Assembly: GCA_021736785.1 (NCBI GenBank)
Contig: JAIPFF010000013.1
Span: forward strand, 43,936-107,935
DNA length: 64,000 nucleotides
Reading direction: 5' to 3'
From: Thiohalocapsa sp.
GTDB taxonomy: Bacteria > Pseudomonadota > Gammaproteobacteria > Chromatiales > Chromatiaceae
This document shows, one piece after another, positions 43,861 through 55,813 of this stretch. How positions within the stretch are numbered: the first letter of the stretch is position 1; every line of letters starts with the position of its first letter. The notes beneath the pieces are model-generated. The model ran no database searches, had not been told where the DNA came from, and saw only the letters and a list, made by a program, of their open reading frames with translations. Made by a program: the position numbers and the translations under genes.

Positions 43861-45523
43861 CCTGCCGGAAGATCGGCCCGGCGACGACTTGCCGCAAGCC
43901 CGTGTCGTCAAGCGCGACCGCATCTCGCTGGTGTGGCTGCTGCCGGTGCTGGCGGTGCTGGTGGGCGGCTGGCTGGCGATGAAGACGCTCTCCGAGCGCG
44001 GGCCGACCATCACCATCGAGTTCAAGACTGCCTCCGGCCTGCAGGCGGGCAAGACCAAGGTCAAGTTCAAGGACGTCGATATCGGGCAGGTGACGCAGAT
44101 CGATGTCAGTCCGGATTTGGCCAGCGTCATCGTCACCGCCGAGCTCACCGGCGGGACCGAGAAATTCCTGTCCGAGGGGACGCGCTTCTGGGTCGCCCGC
44201 CCGCGGGTGACCGCAAGCCGGGTGTCGGGGCTCGAGACGCTGCTCTCGGGCGCCTATGTCGCCATCGATCCGGCACAAGACGGCAAGAGCCGGCGCCACT
44301 TTCAAGGGCTTGCCGATCCTCCCGTCATCGCCACCGATGAGCCCGGCACCCGGTTTCGGCTGCGCGCGCCCACGCTGGGCTCGTTGAATCTGGGCTCGCC
44401 GGTCTACTACCGGCATATCCAGGTGGGCCAGGTCATCAATCACGAGCTGGACAACGACGGCGGTGCGGTGACCATCGACGTGTTCGTTGCCAGCCCGCAC
44501 GATCGGCTGGTGTTCGCGAATACGCGTTTCTGGAACGCGAGCGGCGTCGATTTCAAGCTGACCGCCGATGGCGTGAGCGTCGACACGGAGTCGCTGCTGT
44601 CGGTGCTGCTCGGGGGCGTCGCCTTCGATAACCCGGACACGCTCGATACACGGGGGGCGCCGGCCACTCAGGACCAGTTCTTTCCGCTGTATCCGAGCCG
44701 CGAAGAGGCCCACGAGCGCATCTATATGGACAAGGAGCGCTACCTGCTGATCTTCGACGGCTCGGTGCGCGGGCTCAGCATCGGCGCGCCGGTGCTGCTG
44801 CGGGGGATCGAGATCGGTAAAGTGCTGGACGTACAGCTCAAGTTCGATCCCGATGCGCTCGACTTCTTCATCCCGGTGCTGGTGGAGATCGAGCCGGAGC
44901 GGATCGGCGTCGCCGGCGGGCGCGCGCGGGCGTTGGCCGACAACCCGGATATCCTGGCGCAACTGGTCGCCGCGGGTTTGCGCGCGCAGCTCAAAACCGG
45001 CAGCCTGCTGACGGGGCAGCTCTATGTGGAGCTCGAGTTCCACAAGGACGCACCCGCGGCGACGCTGACCGAGCGTGACGGGTATCGGGTGGTGCCGACA
45101 CTGCCGACGCCGCTCGAAGCTGTGGCCACCAAGGTCAACAGGATGCTGGCCAGATTCGAGCGCTTCCCGATCGAGGAAATCGGCGACGACCTGCGCGCGA
45201 CGGTGTCGGGCGTGCGCGAGATCGTCGACTCCTCGGCGCTGAAAAACTCGCTGACCGAGCTGGAGTTGGCGCTGCGCGAGATCCGCGCCGTCAGCGAGCA
45301 GCTCGACAGCAAGCTCGCGCCGGAGCTGACGGCGACCATGGCCGAGGCGCGGCGCGCGCTGAAAAATGCCAACTCGCTGATCGAGCCCGACGCGCCGCTC
45401 AGCGTCGAGGCGGTGCGTGCAATGCGCGAGGTGAGCGCCGCGGCACGCTCTATCCGCACCATGGCGGACTATCTGGAACGACACCCGGAAGCCCTGCTGA
45501 AGGGTAAGGGAGGAGGGCGCTGA
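43805..45523 (+). CDS. pqiB: PqiB, MCE-domain intermembrane lipid transport protein
   Basis: ISLVWLLPVLAVLVGGWLAMKTL, TITIEFKTASGLQAGKTKVKFKDVDIGQV, repeated MCE units. Confidence 0.94.
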   Translation: MPETDQPPAAEGPSPLPGNLPEDRPGDDLPQARVVKRDRISLVWLLPVLAVLVGGWLAMKTLSERGPTITIEFKTASGLQAGKTKVKFKDVDIGQVTQIDVSPDLASVIVTAELTGGTEKFLSEGTRFWVARPRVTASRVSGLETLLSGAYVAIDPAQDGKSRRHFQGLADPPVIATDEPGTRFRLRAPTLGSLNLGSPVYYRHIQVGQVINHELDNDGGAVTIDVFVASPHDRLVFANTRFWNASGVDFKLTADGVSVDTESLLSVLLGGVAFDNPDTLDTRGAPATQDQFFPLYPSREEAHERIYMDKERYLLIFDGSVRGLSIGAPVLLRGIEIGKVLDVQLKFDPDALDFFIPVLVEIEPERIGVAGGRARALADNPDILAQLVAAGLRAQLKTGSLLTGQLYVELEFHKDAPAATLTERDGYRVVPTLPTPLEAVATKVNRMLARFERFPIEEIGDDLRATVSGVREIVDSSALKNSLTELELALREIRAVSEQLDSKLAPELTATMAEARRALKNANSLIEPDAPLSVEAVRAMREVSAAARSIRTMADYLERHPEALLKGKGGGR

Positions 45524-46311
45524 TGTACCGTATTCGCTTTGTCCCGGCGCGGCCGGCGTCCCGGCGCGCGGCCCGCTCCGCGCCGTTGCTGTCGATGCTG
45601 CTTTCGGGCCTGATGCTGCTCGGCTGCGCGACAACACCGCCGTCGTCCTTCTACGTATTGACGCCGATCCCGGAGGCGACCCAGCGCTTCGGCGAGATCC
45701 AAGGCGGGGGTCTTGCGATCGGGATCGGCCCGGTCGTCTTTCCGCAGTTTCTCGACCGCCCCCAACTCGTTACCCGCGACGGCTCGAACCGGCTGAGAGT
45801 GGACGAGTTCCACCGTTGGGGCGGCACGGTACAGGACGATTTCCTGCGCGTCTGGGGAGAGAACGTGGCGCATCTGCTCGGGACCAGCCGCGTGCTGGTG
45901 TTTCCGTCCGAGTCGCGGATGCCGCTCGATTTCCGCATCACCGCCGAGGTCATCGCCTTCGAGGGCCGGGCGGACGACTCGGCCGTGCTGAAAGTGCGCT
46001 GGGCGGTGATGGACGACCGCTTGGAGCGGGCGCTGGCCGCGCGCGAGGATGCCTATCGTTGCCCGGTGCGGCCGCCGGCCTCGGTGCCGCGACCGGCCGG
46101 CTCGGCAGCGGCGGCATCCGCACCGGCTTCGTCCGGCAACGCCGAGGGCACGGAGGCTCCGGGTGCGCTCGGCGGCGACTCCGAGGCCGTCGTCGCGGCC
46201 ATGAGCCGCTGCCTCGGTGAGTTCAGCCGCGACGTGGCGTCCGTCGTTGCCTCGCTGCCGAAGCCCAAGCCGGAGCAGGAGGCGTCCGCGGTGACCGTTT
46301 CGCCGTTGTAG
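45523..46311 (+). CDS. pqiC: PqiC-family lipoprotein
   Basis: TGATG overlap with pqiB; lipobox LMLLGCATTPPSSFYVLTP; GIGPVVFPQFLDRPQLVTR. Confidence 0.92.
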   Translation: MYRIRFVPARPASRRAARSAPLLSMLLSGLMLLGCATTPPSSFYVLTPIPEATQRFGEIQGGGLAIGIGPVVFPQFLDRPQLVTRDGSNRLRVDEFHRWGGTVQDDFLRVWGENVAHLLGTSRVLVFPSESRMPLDFRITAEVIAFEGRADDSAVLKVRWAVMDDRLERALAAREDAYRCPVRPPASVPRPAGSAAAASAPASSGNAEGTEAPGALGGDSEAVVAAMSRCLGEFSRDVASVVASLPKPKPEQEASAVTVSPL

Positions 46312-46515
46312 TCCCGCCTGGCGCGCTGTTCGGCGTTCCCTGCTCGGGGCAGGTCAAGCCCCCGAATCCTTTGCTGTGATGGAGTTGGCAGATCGGCGCA
46401 TCGCGCCGTCTGCGATGAGCGCGTGTCCGTGCATCTGCCTACAATGCGGACATCGCGTGCGGTTTTGGCCGACGCCGGCCGGCGCGAACCTGACCGACCC
46501 CAACAGGAAACCGAA

Positions 46516-47805
46516 ATGCCCCGTCACTCTTGGTCCTACGACGGCGCCGCCACGACAGGCCGCGCCGCAGTTGCCGGCGCGCTGCTGGCGGCCTTGGCGC
46601 TGCTCTGCGGCGGTCCGGCCCTTGCCGAGTCCGAGCCCCGCCCCGGCGCCGGCGCCGGCGCATCGCCGCCCCCGGCGGTGACGGTCGCCGCGGTGGCGCG
46701 CAAGCCGGTGGACCGCAGCGAGCGCTTCATCGGCAATATCAAGGCGATCCAGTCGGTGGATCTCAAGGCGCGGGTCGAGGGTTTCCTGGAGCAGGTGGCC
46801 TTCGAGCAAGGCTCCATGGTTGCCTCCGGCGATCTCCTGTACCGGATCGAGCAGGCACCGTACAAGGCCGACCTCGACAGCGCCGAAGGCCAACTCGCGG
46901 CAGCGAAGGCGCAGAGCGCGGCGGCGCAGGCCACGCTGCTGGACAAGCAGGCCGATTTCGAGCGCCAGTCCAAGCTGCTGGAGAAGGGCGACACCTCGCA
47001 GACGGCCTTCGACCAGGCAAAGGCGCAGCGCGACGAAGCGCAGGCGAATGTGGAGCAGGCCGCCGCCGCCGAGCAGCAGGCACAGGCGGCCATCGACAAC
47101 GCGAAGATCAACCTCGGCTATACCACCATCGCCAGCCCCATCGACGGGCGTATCGGCGCCACCAATTACACCCAAGGTAATCTGGTCGATCCCGGCAGCG
47201 GCACCCTGGCCACGGTCGTGCAGATGGACCCGATCCGGGCCGTGTTTTCGATCCCGAGCGCGAACTACGTCAACATCATGAGCCGGGTCGGTGCCGAGGA
47301 TCGGGATGCGCTGCGCGAGCAGTTCGCGCTGCGGCTGATCCTGCCTTCCGGCAAGGACTACAACCAAAAGGGCCGGATTGCGTTCGTCGACAACCGGGTC
47401 GATACCGGCACCGGCACGGTCGCCGTCTATGCCGACTTCGCCAATCCCGATCACATCTTGCTGCCGGGCCAGTTCGTGACTGCCGTCGTCGGTATGACCG
47501 ACCAAGCCATGCTGCCGGTGGTGCCGGCGGCCGCCGTACAGCGCACCCGCGACGGCGCACAGGTGTACGTGGTCGGCGCCGGCAATCGGGTCGAGGTGCG
47601 CAAGATCGAAACCGGCAGCCAGGTCGGCAGCGACTATGCGGTGACATCCGGCCTTCAGGAAGGGGAGATGGTCGTCGTCGCCGGTATTCAGAAGATCAAG
47701 CCGGGCGTCGTCGTCGACCCGACGCCCGTCGATCCGAAACCCGCCGGCACGCGGGCAGCCCCGGGCGCGGGCGGCGCTTCCGGCACAGGGGACGCGGCGC
47801 GATGA
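46516..47805 (+). CDS. RND efflux periplasmic adaptor (membrane fusion protein)
   Basis: Signal peptide; [50 protein letters not shown]. Confidence 0.95.
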   Translation: MPRHSWSYDGAATTGRAAVAGALLAALALLCGGPALAESEPRPGAGAGASPPPAVTVAAVARKPVDRSERFIGNIKAIQSVDLKARVEGFLEQVAFEQGSMVASGDLLYRIEQAPYKADLDSAEGQLAAAKAQSAAAQATLLDKQADFERQSKLLEKGDTSQTAFDQAKAQRDEAQANVEQAAAAEQQAQAAIDNAKINLGYTTIASPIDGRIGATNYTQGNLVDPGSGTLATVVQMDPIRAVFSIPSANYVNIMSRVGAEDRDALREQFALRLILPSGKDYNQKGRIAFVDNRVDTGTGTVAVYADFANPDHILLPGQFVTAVVGMTDQAMLPVVPAAAVQRTRDGAQVYVVGAGNRVEVRKIETGSQVGSDYAVTSGLQEGEMVVVAGIQKIKPGVVVDPTPVDPKPAGTRAAPGAGGASGTGDAAR

Positions 47806-50800
47806 TCTCCAAGGTCTTCGTCGACCGGCCGCGGCTTGCGGCCGTGGTCTCCATCGTGCTGGTGGTGGCGGGACTGCTCGCCATCCAGGCCATTCCGGTG
47901 GCCCAGTATCCGGCCATTACACCGCCGGTGGTGCTGATCTCCGCCACCTATCCCGGCGCCGACGCCGAGACCATCGCCGACACCGTCGGCGGTCCCATCG
48001 AGGAACAGGTCAATGGCGTCAAGGACATGCTGTATATGTCCTCGACCGCCTCCAGCGCCGGTACCTATAGCCTGATGGTGACGTTCGCCGTCGGCACCGA
48101 TCCCGACATCGCCCAGGTCAACACCCAAAACCGCGTCTCGCAGGCGCTGGCCAAGCTGCCGCAGGAGGTGCAGAACCTGGGCGTGACCGTGGAGGCCGAG
48201 TCCACCAATCTGCTGCTGGTGGTGGCGGTGTCGTCGCCGGACGAGAGCCGCGACCCGCTATTTCTGTCGAACTTCGCGACCATCAACATCCAGGACGAGC
48301 TGGCGCGGGTGAACGGGGTCGGCGAAGCGAAGCAGTTCGGTCCGCTGGATTACTCCATGCGTATCTGGCTAGAGCCGACCAAGATGGCCGCGCTCGGCAT
48401 CGCGCCGGAGGATGTGGTCAACGCGATTCGCCAGCAAAATCTGCAGGCGGCGCTGGGCCAAGTCGGCGGACCGCCAATCCCCGACAGCCAGGCGTTCCAG
48501 TACACCATCGTCACCAAGGGCCAGTTGGTAACGCCGCAGGAGTTCGGCCAGATCGTCGTTCGCACCGGCGCCGACGGTGCCATCGTGCGCATCGACGACG
48601 TGGCGCGGGTCGAGCTCGGCTCCGAGTCCTATAACGCCACGTCGTCCTTCAACGGCAAGCCGGCGGCGGCCATCGCCATTTATCAGGCGCCGGGCGCCAA
48701 CGCCCTGAACGTCGCCGATGCCGTGCGCGCGCAGCTGAAGCAGCTCGAGACCCGTTTCCCGGCCGGCGTCGAGGCGACGGTCATGTATGACTCGACGCTG
48801 TTCGTGCAGGAGTCCATCAAGGAAATCGTCCTCACGCTCGCGATCACGGCCGTGATCGTGCTGCTGGTGGTGTACCTGTTCCTGCAGGATCTGCGCGCCA
48901 CCATCGTGCCGGCGGTGACCATTCCCGTCTCGCTGATCGGCGTCTTCATCGTCCTGCTGGCGGCGGGCTTCTCCGCCAACACCATCAGCCTGTTCGCGGT
49001 GGTGCTGGCCATCGGTCTGGTGGTCGACGACGCCATCGTCGTGGTGGAGAACGTCCAGCGCATCATGCTGGAGGAGGGTCTCGACCGCCGCGAGGCGACC
49101 CTGAAGGCCATGCGCCAGGTTACCGGCCCCATTGTCTCCACCACGCTGGTGTTGTTCGCGATCTTCGCGCCGGTGGCGTTCCTGCCCGGCATCTCCGGGG
49201 AGCTGTTTCGGCAGTTCGCGCTGACCATTTCCGCCGCCGTGGCCATCTCCGCGCTGAATGCGCTGACATTGTCGCCGGTGCTGACGGCGCTCTTTCTGGG
49301 CAAGCCCAAGCAGGCCCGCCGCGGGCTGTTCGCGTGGTTCAATGCCGGGCTCGACGGCGCCCGTAACGGCTATGTCTCGGTCGTTGCGCTGATCGCGCGC
49401 CGCTCGCTGGTGGCGGGCGTGCTGATCGTCGCGGTGGGCGCCGCCGCGCTGCTGGTGCTGGACAGGCTGCCGAGCGGCTTTCTGCCGAACGAAGACCAAG
49501 GCGTGCTGTTCGTCGACGTCAGCCTGCCCAGCGCGGCCTCCCTGCCGCGCACGGAGACGGTCCTGGCCCGCGCGCGGGAGATCGCGCTGGCGACGCCCGG
49601 TGTGGCCGATGTGCTGACGGTTTCCGGCTACAGCATGCTCACGAGTGCGCCCTCGTCCAATGCGGGCCTCGGTGTCTTCGTGCTGGACCCCTGGGACGAG
49701 CGCACCACGCCCGAAACGAGGCTAGGCGGGCTCTATCAAAAGCTGAAGGCCGAGCTCGATGCCATTCCGGGTGCCGACATTCTGGTCTTCCCGCCGCCGC
49801 CGATTCCGGGCCTCGGCGCCGCGGGCGGCTTTACCATGCAGATCGAGGCCCTCGGCGGGCAGTCCGCTCGCGAGCTGACCGAGGTATTGAAAGGGGTCGT
49901 CGCGACCGCCAATCAGGACCCGCGCATCGCCAACGCCTATTCCACCTTCACCGCCGACGTGCCACGGCTCTTTCTCGACCTCGACCGCACGCAGGCCGAG
50001 TATCTGGACGTGCCCGTCTCCGACGTATTCCAGACGCTGCAATCGGTCTTCGGCAGCACCTATGTCAATAATTTCACCTATCTGGGCCGCACCTTCCAGG
50101 TGAATGTCCAGGCCGAGGAGTCCGCCCGCCAGCGCGTCGAGGACGTCGGCGAGACCTATGTGCGCAACAGCCAGGGCCTCATGGTGCCGATCTCGGTGAT
50201 CGCCGAGATTCGCGAGGACCTGGGTGCCGACCTGATGTTCCGCTATAACCAGTTCCCGACGGCGGCGATCAACGGCAGCGCCGCGCCGGGCTACTCCGGC
50301 GGCGATGCGATGGCGGCCATGGAGGCGGCGGCGCGCAAGTCGCTGCCGGATGGCTACGGCTTCGAATGGACGGCAATGTCGTATCAAGAGGCGCAGCAGA
50401 CCGCCGGCGGCGAGATCGCGATCTTCGCGCTGGCGGTGCTGTTCGGCTACCTGTTTCTGGTGGCGCTCTACGAGAGCTGGGCGATTCCGTTCGCGGTGCT
50501 CACGTCGGTGGCGGTGGCGATGCTGGGGGCGGCGCTGGCGCTCTGGATCGTCGGCCTAGACAACGACCTCTACACCCAAATCGGCCTGGTGCTGCTGATC
50601 GGGCTGGCGGCGAAGAACGCCATCCTGATCGTCGAATTCGCCAAGGAGCAGCGCGAGGGCGGCATGACGCTTTTCGAGGCCGCCCTGGCCGGTGCCCGAA
50701 TGCGCTTCCGGGCCGTGCTGATGACGGCGCTCGCGTTCATCATCGGGCTGCTGCCGCTGGTGCTGGCCACCGGTGCCGGCGCCAACGCGCGGGTGCATCT

Positions 50801-50969
50801 GGGCTTCACCGTGCTCGGCGGCATGCTGGCGGCGACGCTGGTCGGCATATTGCTGATCCCGGGCCTGTACGTGATGTTCCAGTGGATCGGCGACAGCGTC
50901 GGGGCGTTGATCCGGCCGCCGAGTCGGGACGATCGGCCCGAGCGCACGGACGCCGAAGAGGCACCCTAG
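47802..50969 (+). CDS. RND multidrug efflux permease (HAE1/AcrB family)
   Basis: [38 protein letters not shown], full-length 1055 aa; overlaps adaptor stop. Confidence 0.96.
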   Translation: MISKVFVDRPRLAAVVSIVLVVAGLLAIQAIPVAQYPAITPPVVLISATYPGADAETIADTVGGPIEEQVNGVKDMLYMSSTASSAGTYSLMVTFAVGTDPDIAQVNTQNRVSQALAKLPQEVQNLGVTVEAESTNLLLVVAVSSPDESRDPLFLSNFATINIQDELARVNGVGEAKQFGPLDYSMRIWLEPTKMAALGIAPEDVVNAIRQQNLQAALGQVGGPPIPDSQAFQYTIVTKGQLVTPQEFGQIVVRTGADGAIVRIDDVARVELGSESYNATSSFNGKPAAAIAIYQAPGANALNVADAVRAQLKQLETRFPAGVEATVMYDSTLFVQESIKEIVLTLAITAVIVLLVVYLFLQDLRATIVPAVTIPVSLIGVFIVLLAAGFSANTISLFAVVLAIGLVVDDAIVVVENVQRIMLEEGLDRREATLKAMRQVTGPIVSTTLVLFAIFAPVAFLPGISGELFRQFALTISAAVAISALNALTLSPVLTALFLGKPKQARRGLFAWFNAGLDGARNGYVSVVALIARRSLVAGVLIVAVGAAALLVLDRLPSGFLPNEDQGVLFVDVSLPSAASLPRTETVLARAREIALATPGVADVLTVSGYSMLTSAPSSNAGLGVFVLDPWDERTTPETRLGGLYQKLKAELDAIPGADILVFPPPPIPGLGAAGGFTMQIEALGGQSARELTEVLKGVVATANQDPRIANAYSTFTADVPRLFLDLDRTQAEYLDVPVSDVFQTLQSVFGSTYVNNFTYLGRTFQVNVQAEESARQRVEDVGETYVRNSQGLMVPISVIAEIREDLGADLMFRYNQFPTAAINGSAAPGYSGGDAMAAMEAAARKSLPDGYGFEWTAMSYQEAQQTAGGEIAIFALAVLFGYLFLVALYESWAIPFAVLTSVAVAMLGAALALWIVGLDNDLYTQIGLVLLIGLAAKNAILIVEFAKEQREGGMTLFEAALAGARMRFRAVLMTALAFIIGLLPLVLATGAGANARVHLGFTVLGGMLAATLVGILLIPGLYVMFQWIGDSVGALIRPPSRDDRPERTDAEEAP

Positions 50970-51010
50970 GGAGGGACTGATTCATTGGTCATCCCGACCA
51001 ACAATCAGAC

Positions 51011-51039
51011 GGAACCAAAAAACGCGGTTTTCGGGTTCC
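51011..51039. other. Hairpin downstream of the RND operon
   Basis: GGAACCaaAAAAC-GCG-GTTTTcgGGTTCC inverted repeat. Confidence 0.5.
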
Positions 51040-51041
51040 TT

Positions 51042-51131
51042 CATTCTCCAAGGCTGAGGCATTCTCCAAGGCTGAGGCATTCTCCAAGGCTGAGGCGTTC
51101 TCAAAGGCTGAGGCATTCTCAAACGCTTGCC
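51042..51131. repeat. 18-bp tandem minisatellite, about 4.5 copies
   Basis: cattctccaaggctgagg at 51042, 51060, 51078; cgttctcaaaggctgagg at 51096; degenerate copy at 51114. Confidence 0.93.
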
Positions 51132-51592
51132 CGCATGAAACTGGCGGAGCGTCCTGCCACGCACGGGAACCGCTGGATATTTCGGCGCGTCCCTTGCGGG
51201 TGCCGGCTCGTTGATCATGCCGGCGGACAATGGACAAAGTCGGGGAAGGGGCTTGTTCCGGAGGTTCGGAATTGTTTCCGGAGTCCGGAGGCTCGGATCG
51301 TTTGCGCGATCCGGTAGGTCACGACGCTTCGTCGGCTGCCATCTTGTGGGTACACGGTGTATTCTGCTGCAATTGTGCGACGTATGGGGAATGTCCGTAT
51401 CCCCCCGGCGCGTGCTGCCGTATAGAGGGTCCCCCCATTTCAATTTGCGGTAATGCCGCCACAATGTGGCGGCGGCCCAACGTGTTGCGAGCGCTGGGGG
51501 ACCGCATAGCGAGCCGGCGATGCTCCCGCCGCAAAGTCCGCCAGACTCCGGCTCGCCTAAGCTGCTCCAAAGCGTCGATAAGGAACAACAAC

Positions 51593-53074
51593 ATGCCGTC
51601 CCTGGCAACCATCCTGGAACTACTGCTGACCACCGGGCTGATTATTCTGGCCGTGATGTCGCTGCATCTGACGACACTGAGCGTCGCTCGTCTGTTACTT
51701 GCGCGGCGTCCGCTGCCCGATCGACTCGCCGAAGGTTTAATCGAGCATCGGTCCGACGACGAGGCGCTGCCGGATGTCCTGATCCAGATTCCCCTCTACA
51801 ACGAGGGCGATCTGATCGAGCGGATTCTGACATCCGTGACGGCGCTCGACTGGCCGGCGCGGCGTCTTCATATTCAAGTGCTCGACGACAGCACCGACGG
51901 CATCTCCCTGGCCGCGAGTCGCGCGGCGGTGGATGCAGTGGCCCGGCAAGGCTGGCAGGTCACGCTACAGCACCGCGCCCAGCGCACCGCCTTCAAGGCC
52001 GGAGCGCTGGCGGAGGGGCTGGCGCGGTGCGACGCTCCCTACGTGGCCATCTTCGACGTCGACTTTCTGCCGCCGCCGGACTTTTTGCGCCGGACCGTCG
52101 GCGTCTTGCTGGCGGACGAGCGCATGGCCTACGTGCAGACCCGTTGGCTGCACGCCAACCGCGAGCACAACCTGCTCACGCGCGCCCAAGGCAGGCTGCT
52201 CGACGGGCACTTTCTGGTGGAGCAGGAATCGCGGCTGCGCCTGGGACTACCAGTGCCCTTCAACGGTACCGGCGGCGTCTGGCGCCGCGCGGCCATCGAC
52301 GACGCGGGCGGCTGGCATGGCGATACCTTGACCGAAGATCTGGATCTCAGTCTGCGCGCACGTCTTCGGGGCTGGCGCTCGGGCTATTTGGCCGACCTCG
52401 GCGTTCCCGGCATCCTGCCCGAGTCTCCGCGCGCATGGCGCATCCAGCAGTTTCGATGGACCAAGGGCTTCATCGAGTGTCTGGTCAAGCTGGCGCCGGA
52501 CATTTGGCGCAGCGACCGACTGCCGCGCTGGCAGAAGTTGCTGATTACGCTGCAACTCACGCAGCCGCTGGCGTTCCTGGTGGGCTTCGCCTCGATCCTT
52601 TGCGGTCTGCCCTTCATTGCCGGGACGTTTGCGGCAGGGCCGGTGCTGTCCACCGTCGCGCTCGGTACCGCGAGTATCGGTTTGCTGGGGCCGATTTCCG
52701 TCCTGACCATCGGCGCTTGGGGTGCACCGCCGCTGCGTATCCTGCGCGAGGGAGCGATTGCGCTGTTCCTGACCAGCGGTTTGATGCTGTCCAATACCCG
52801 CGCCGCGCTGGAGGCGCTGGTCGGGCGCCGCAGTGACTTCATCCGAACGCCGAAGCGCACCGAGCTGCCGGTGGCCGGCGCGGGTACGCGCCCCTGCCGC
52901 TGCGGATTGCTCGAGCTCGCCGCCGGCGGCGGTTTGTTCACCTTCGTGCTACTGGAGCATCCGCTGGCGCTGCTGCCGATGGCGCTGGCCATCGGCGGCC
53001 TGCTCGGCTTCGGCCTGATGCAGATCGACGAGCAGGCGAGCAGCGCACCGCAAATCACCTCCCGCGCCGAATAG
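51593..53074 (+). CDS. Membrane GT2 glycosyltransferase (cellulose/mannan synthase-like)
   Basis: VLIQIPLYNEGDLIERIL, VLDDSTD, FDVDFLPPPDFL, FNGTGGVWRRAAIDDAGGWHGDTLTEDLDLSLR, QQFRWTKGF. Confidence 0.92.
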   Translation: MPSLATILELLLTTGLIILAVMSLHLTTLSVARLLLARRPLPDRLAEGLIEHRSDDEALPDVLIQIPLYNEGDLIERILTSVTALDWPARRLHIQVLDDSTDGISLAASRAAVDAVARQGWQVTLQHRAQRTAFKAGALAEGLARCDAPYVAIFDVDFLPPPDFLRRTVGVLLADERMAYVQTRWLHANREHNLLTRAQGRLLDGHFLVEQESRLRLGLPVPFNGTGGVWRRAAIDDAGGWHGDTLTEDLDLSLRARLRGWRSGYLADLGVPGILPESPRAWRIQQFRWTKGFIECLVKLAPDIWRSDRLPRWQKLLITLQLTQPLAFLVGFASILCGLPFIAGTFAAGPVLSTVALGTASIGLLGPISVLTIGAWGAPPLRILREGAIALFLTSGLMLSNTRAALEALVGRRSDFIRTPKRTELPVAGAGTRPCRCGLLELAAGGGLFTFVLLEHPLALLPMALAIGGLLGFGLMQIDEQASSAPQITSRAE

Positions 53075-53100
53075 CCCGGAGCCGCCCTGCGAATCCGCGT

Positions 53101-54190
53101 CCGTGCTGAAGCCCGGACTCCCCGGAGCGCGGCTTGCTTCCGAGGAGTCTGCGGCTCGCCGCGTATGTGGGTTGCCGGGGTAGGCGCGAATCCTCGTCCG
53201 TGCTGAAGCCCGGACTCCCCGGAGCGGGGCTTGTTTCCGAGGAGTCTGCGGCTCGCCGCGGACGAGGCTTGCGGGCGGCGATGCGGGCCGGGAGTGATCC
53301 TTACGGGCAGCCGCCCACGCTGACGGCGATCTTTGCCGGCGGCGATCCTGGCTGACGGCAATCCGTAACGGCGCCGATCTTTGCCGGCGGCGATCCCGGC
53401 TGTCGGCAATCCGTAACGGCGCCGATCTTTGCCGGCGGCGATCCCGGCTGGCGGCGATCCGTAACGGCGCCGATCTTTGCCGGCGGCGATCCCGGCTGGC
53501 GGCGATCCGCAAAGGCGGCGATCCGTACCGGCTGCGCGGCATCACCCGCGTTCCCGCTTACGTCCGTGCTGAAGCCCGGACTCCCCGGAGCGCGGCTTGC
53601 CTCCGGGGAGTCTGCGGCTCGCCGCGGACGAGGCTTGCGGGCAGCGATGCGGGCGGTGAGTGATCCTTACCGGCAGCCGCCCACGCTGACGGCGATCTTC
53701 GCCGGCGGCGATCCTGGCTGGCGGCCATCCGCAAAAGCGGCGATCCGTAACCACTGTGCGGCATCACCCGCGTTCCCGCTTACGTCCGTGCTGAAGCCCG
53801 GACTCCCCGGAGCGCGGCTTGCCTCCGGGGAGTCTGCGGCTCGCCGCGGACGAGGCTTGCGGGCAGCGATGCGGGCCGGGAGTGATCCTTACGGGCAGCC
53901 GCCCACGCTGACGGCGATCTTTGCCGGCGGCGATCCTGGCTGTCGGCAATCCGTAACGGCGCCGATCTTTGCCGGCGGCGATCCTGGCTGACGGCCATCC
54001 GCAAAAGCGGCGATCCGTACCGGCTGCGCGGCATCACCCGCGTTCCCGCTTACGTCCGTGCTGAAGCCCGGACTCCCCGGAGCGCGGCCTGACTCCGAGG
54101 AGTCTGCGGCTCGCCGCTTATGTGGGTTGCCGGGGTAGGCGCGAATCCTCGTCCGTGCTGAAGCCCGGACTCCCCAGAGCGCGGCATGGG
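53101..54190. repeat. Nested intergenic repeat array (six copies of a REP-like hairpin unit plus 48-bp tandem repeats)
   Basis: Unit CCGTGCTGAAGCCCGGACTCCCCGGAGCGCGGC begins at 53101, 53198, 53564, 53786, 54056, 54153; 48-bp units GCGCCGATCTTTGCCGGCGGCGATCC... from 53323. Confidence 0.95.
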
Positions 54191-54218
54191 TGGTAGGTGG
54201 GCTTGGCGGCTTGCCGGG

Positions 54219-55766
<1,548 letters not shown>

Positions 55767-55813
55767 CGGTGCTTCTCCGTCGGATACATCGGTTGGCATG
55801 GCGCGCGCGGGGA

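Noticed and set aside
51042-51131. CRISPR-like 18-bp repeats
   Set aside because: Head-to-tail tandem units without spacers; a minisatellite.
52384-53545. Repeat-protein genes on the minus strand in the array
   Set aside because: Open frames are explained by the 48-bp (3n) period; composition is simply the repeat, and one ORF runs antisense into the GT2 gene.
53101-54190. CRISPR array
   Set aside because: Repeats are contiguous 48-bp units and long modules with no unique spacers, no constant short repeat and no cas genes.
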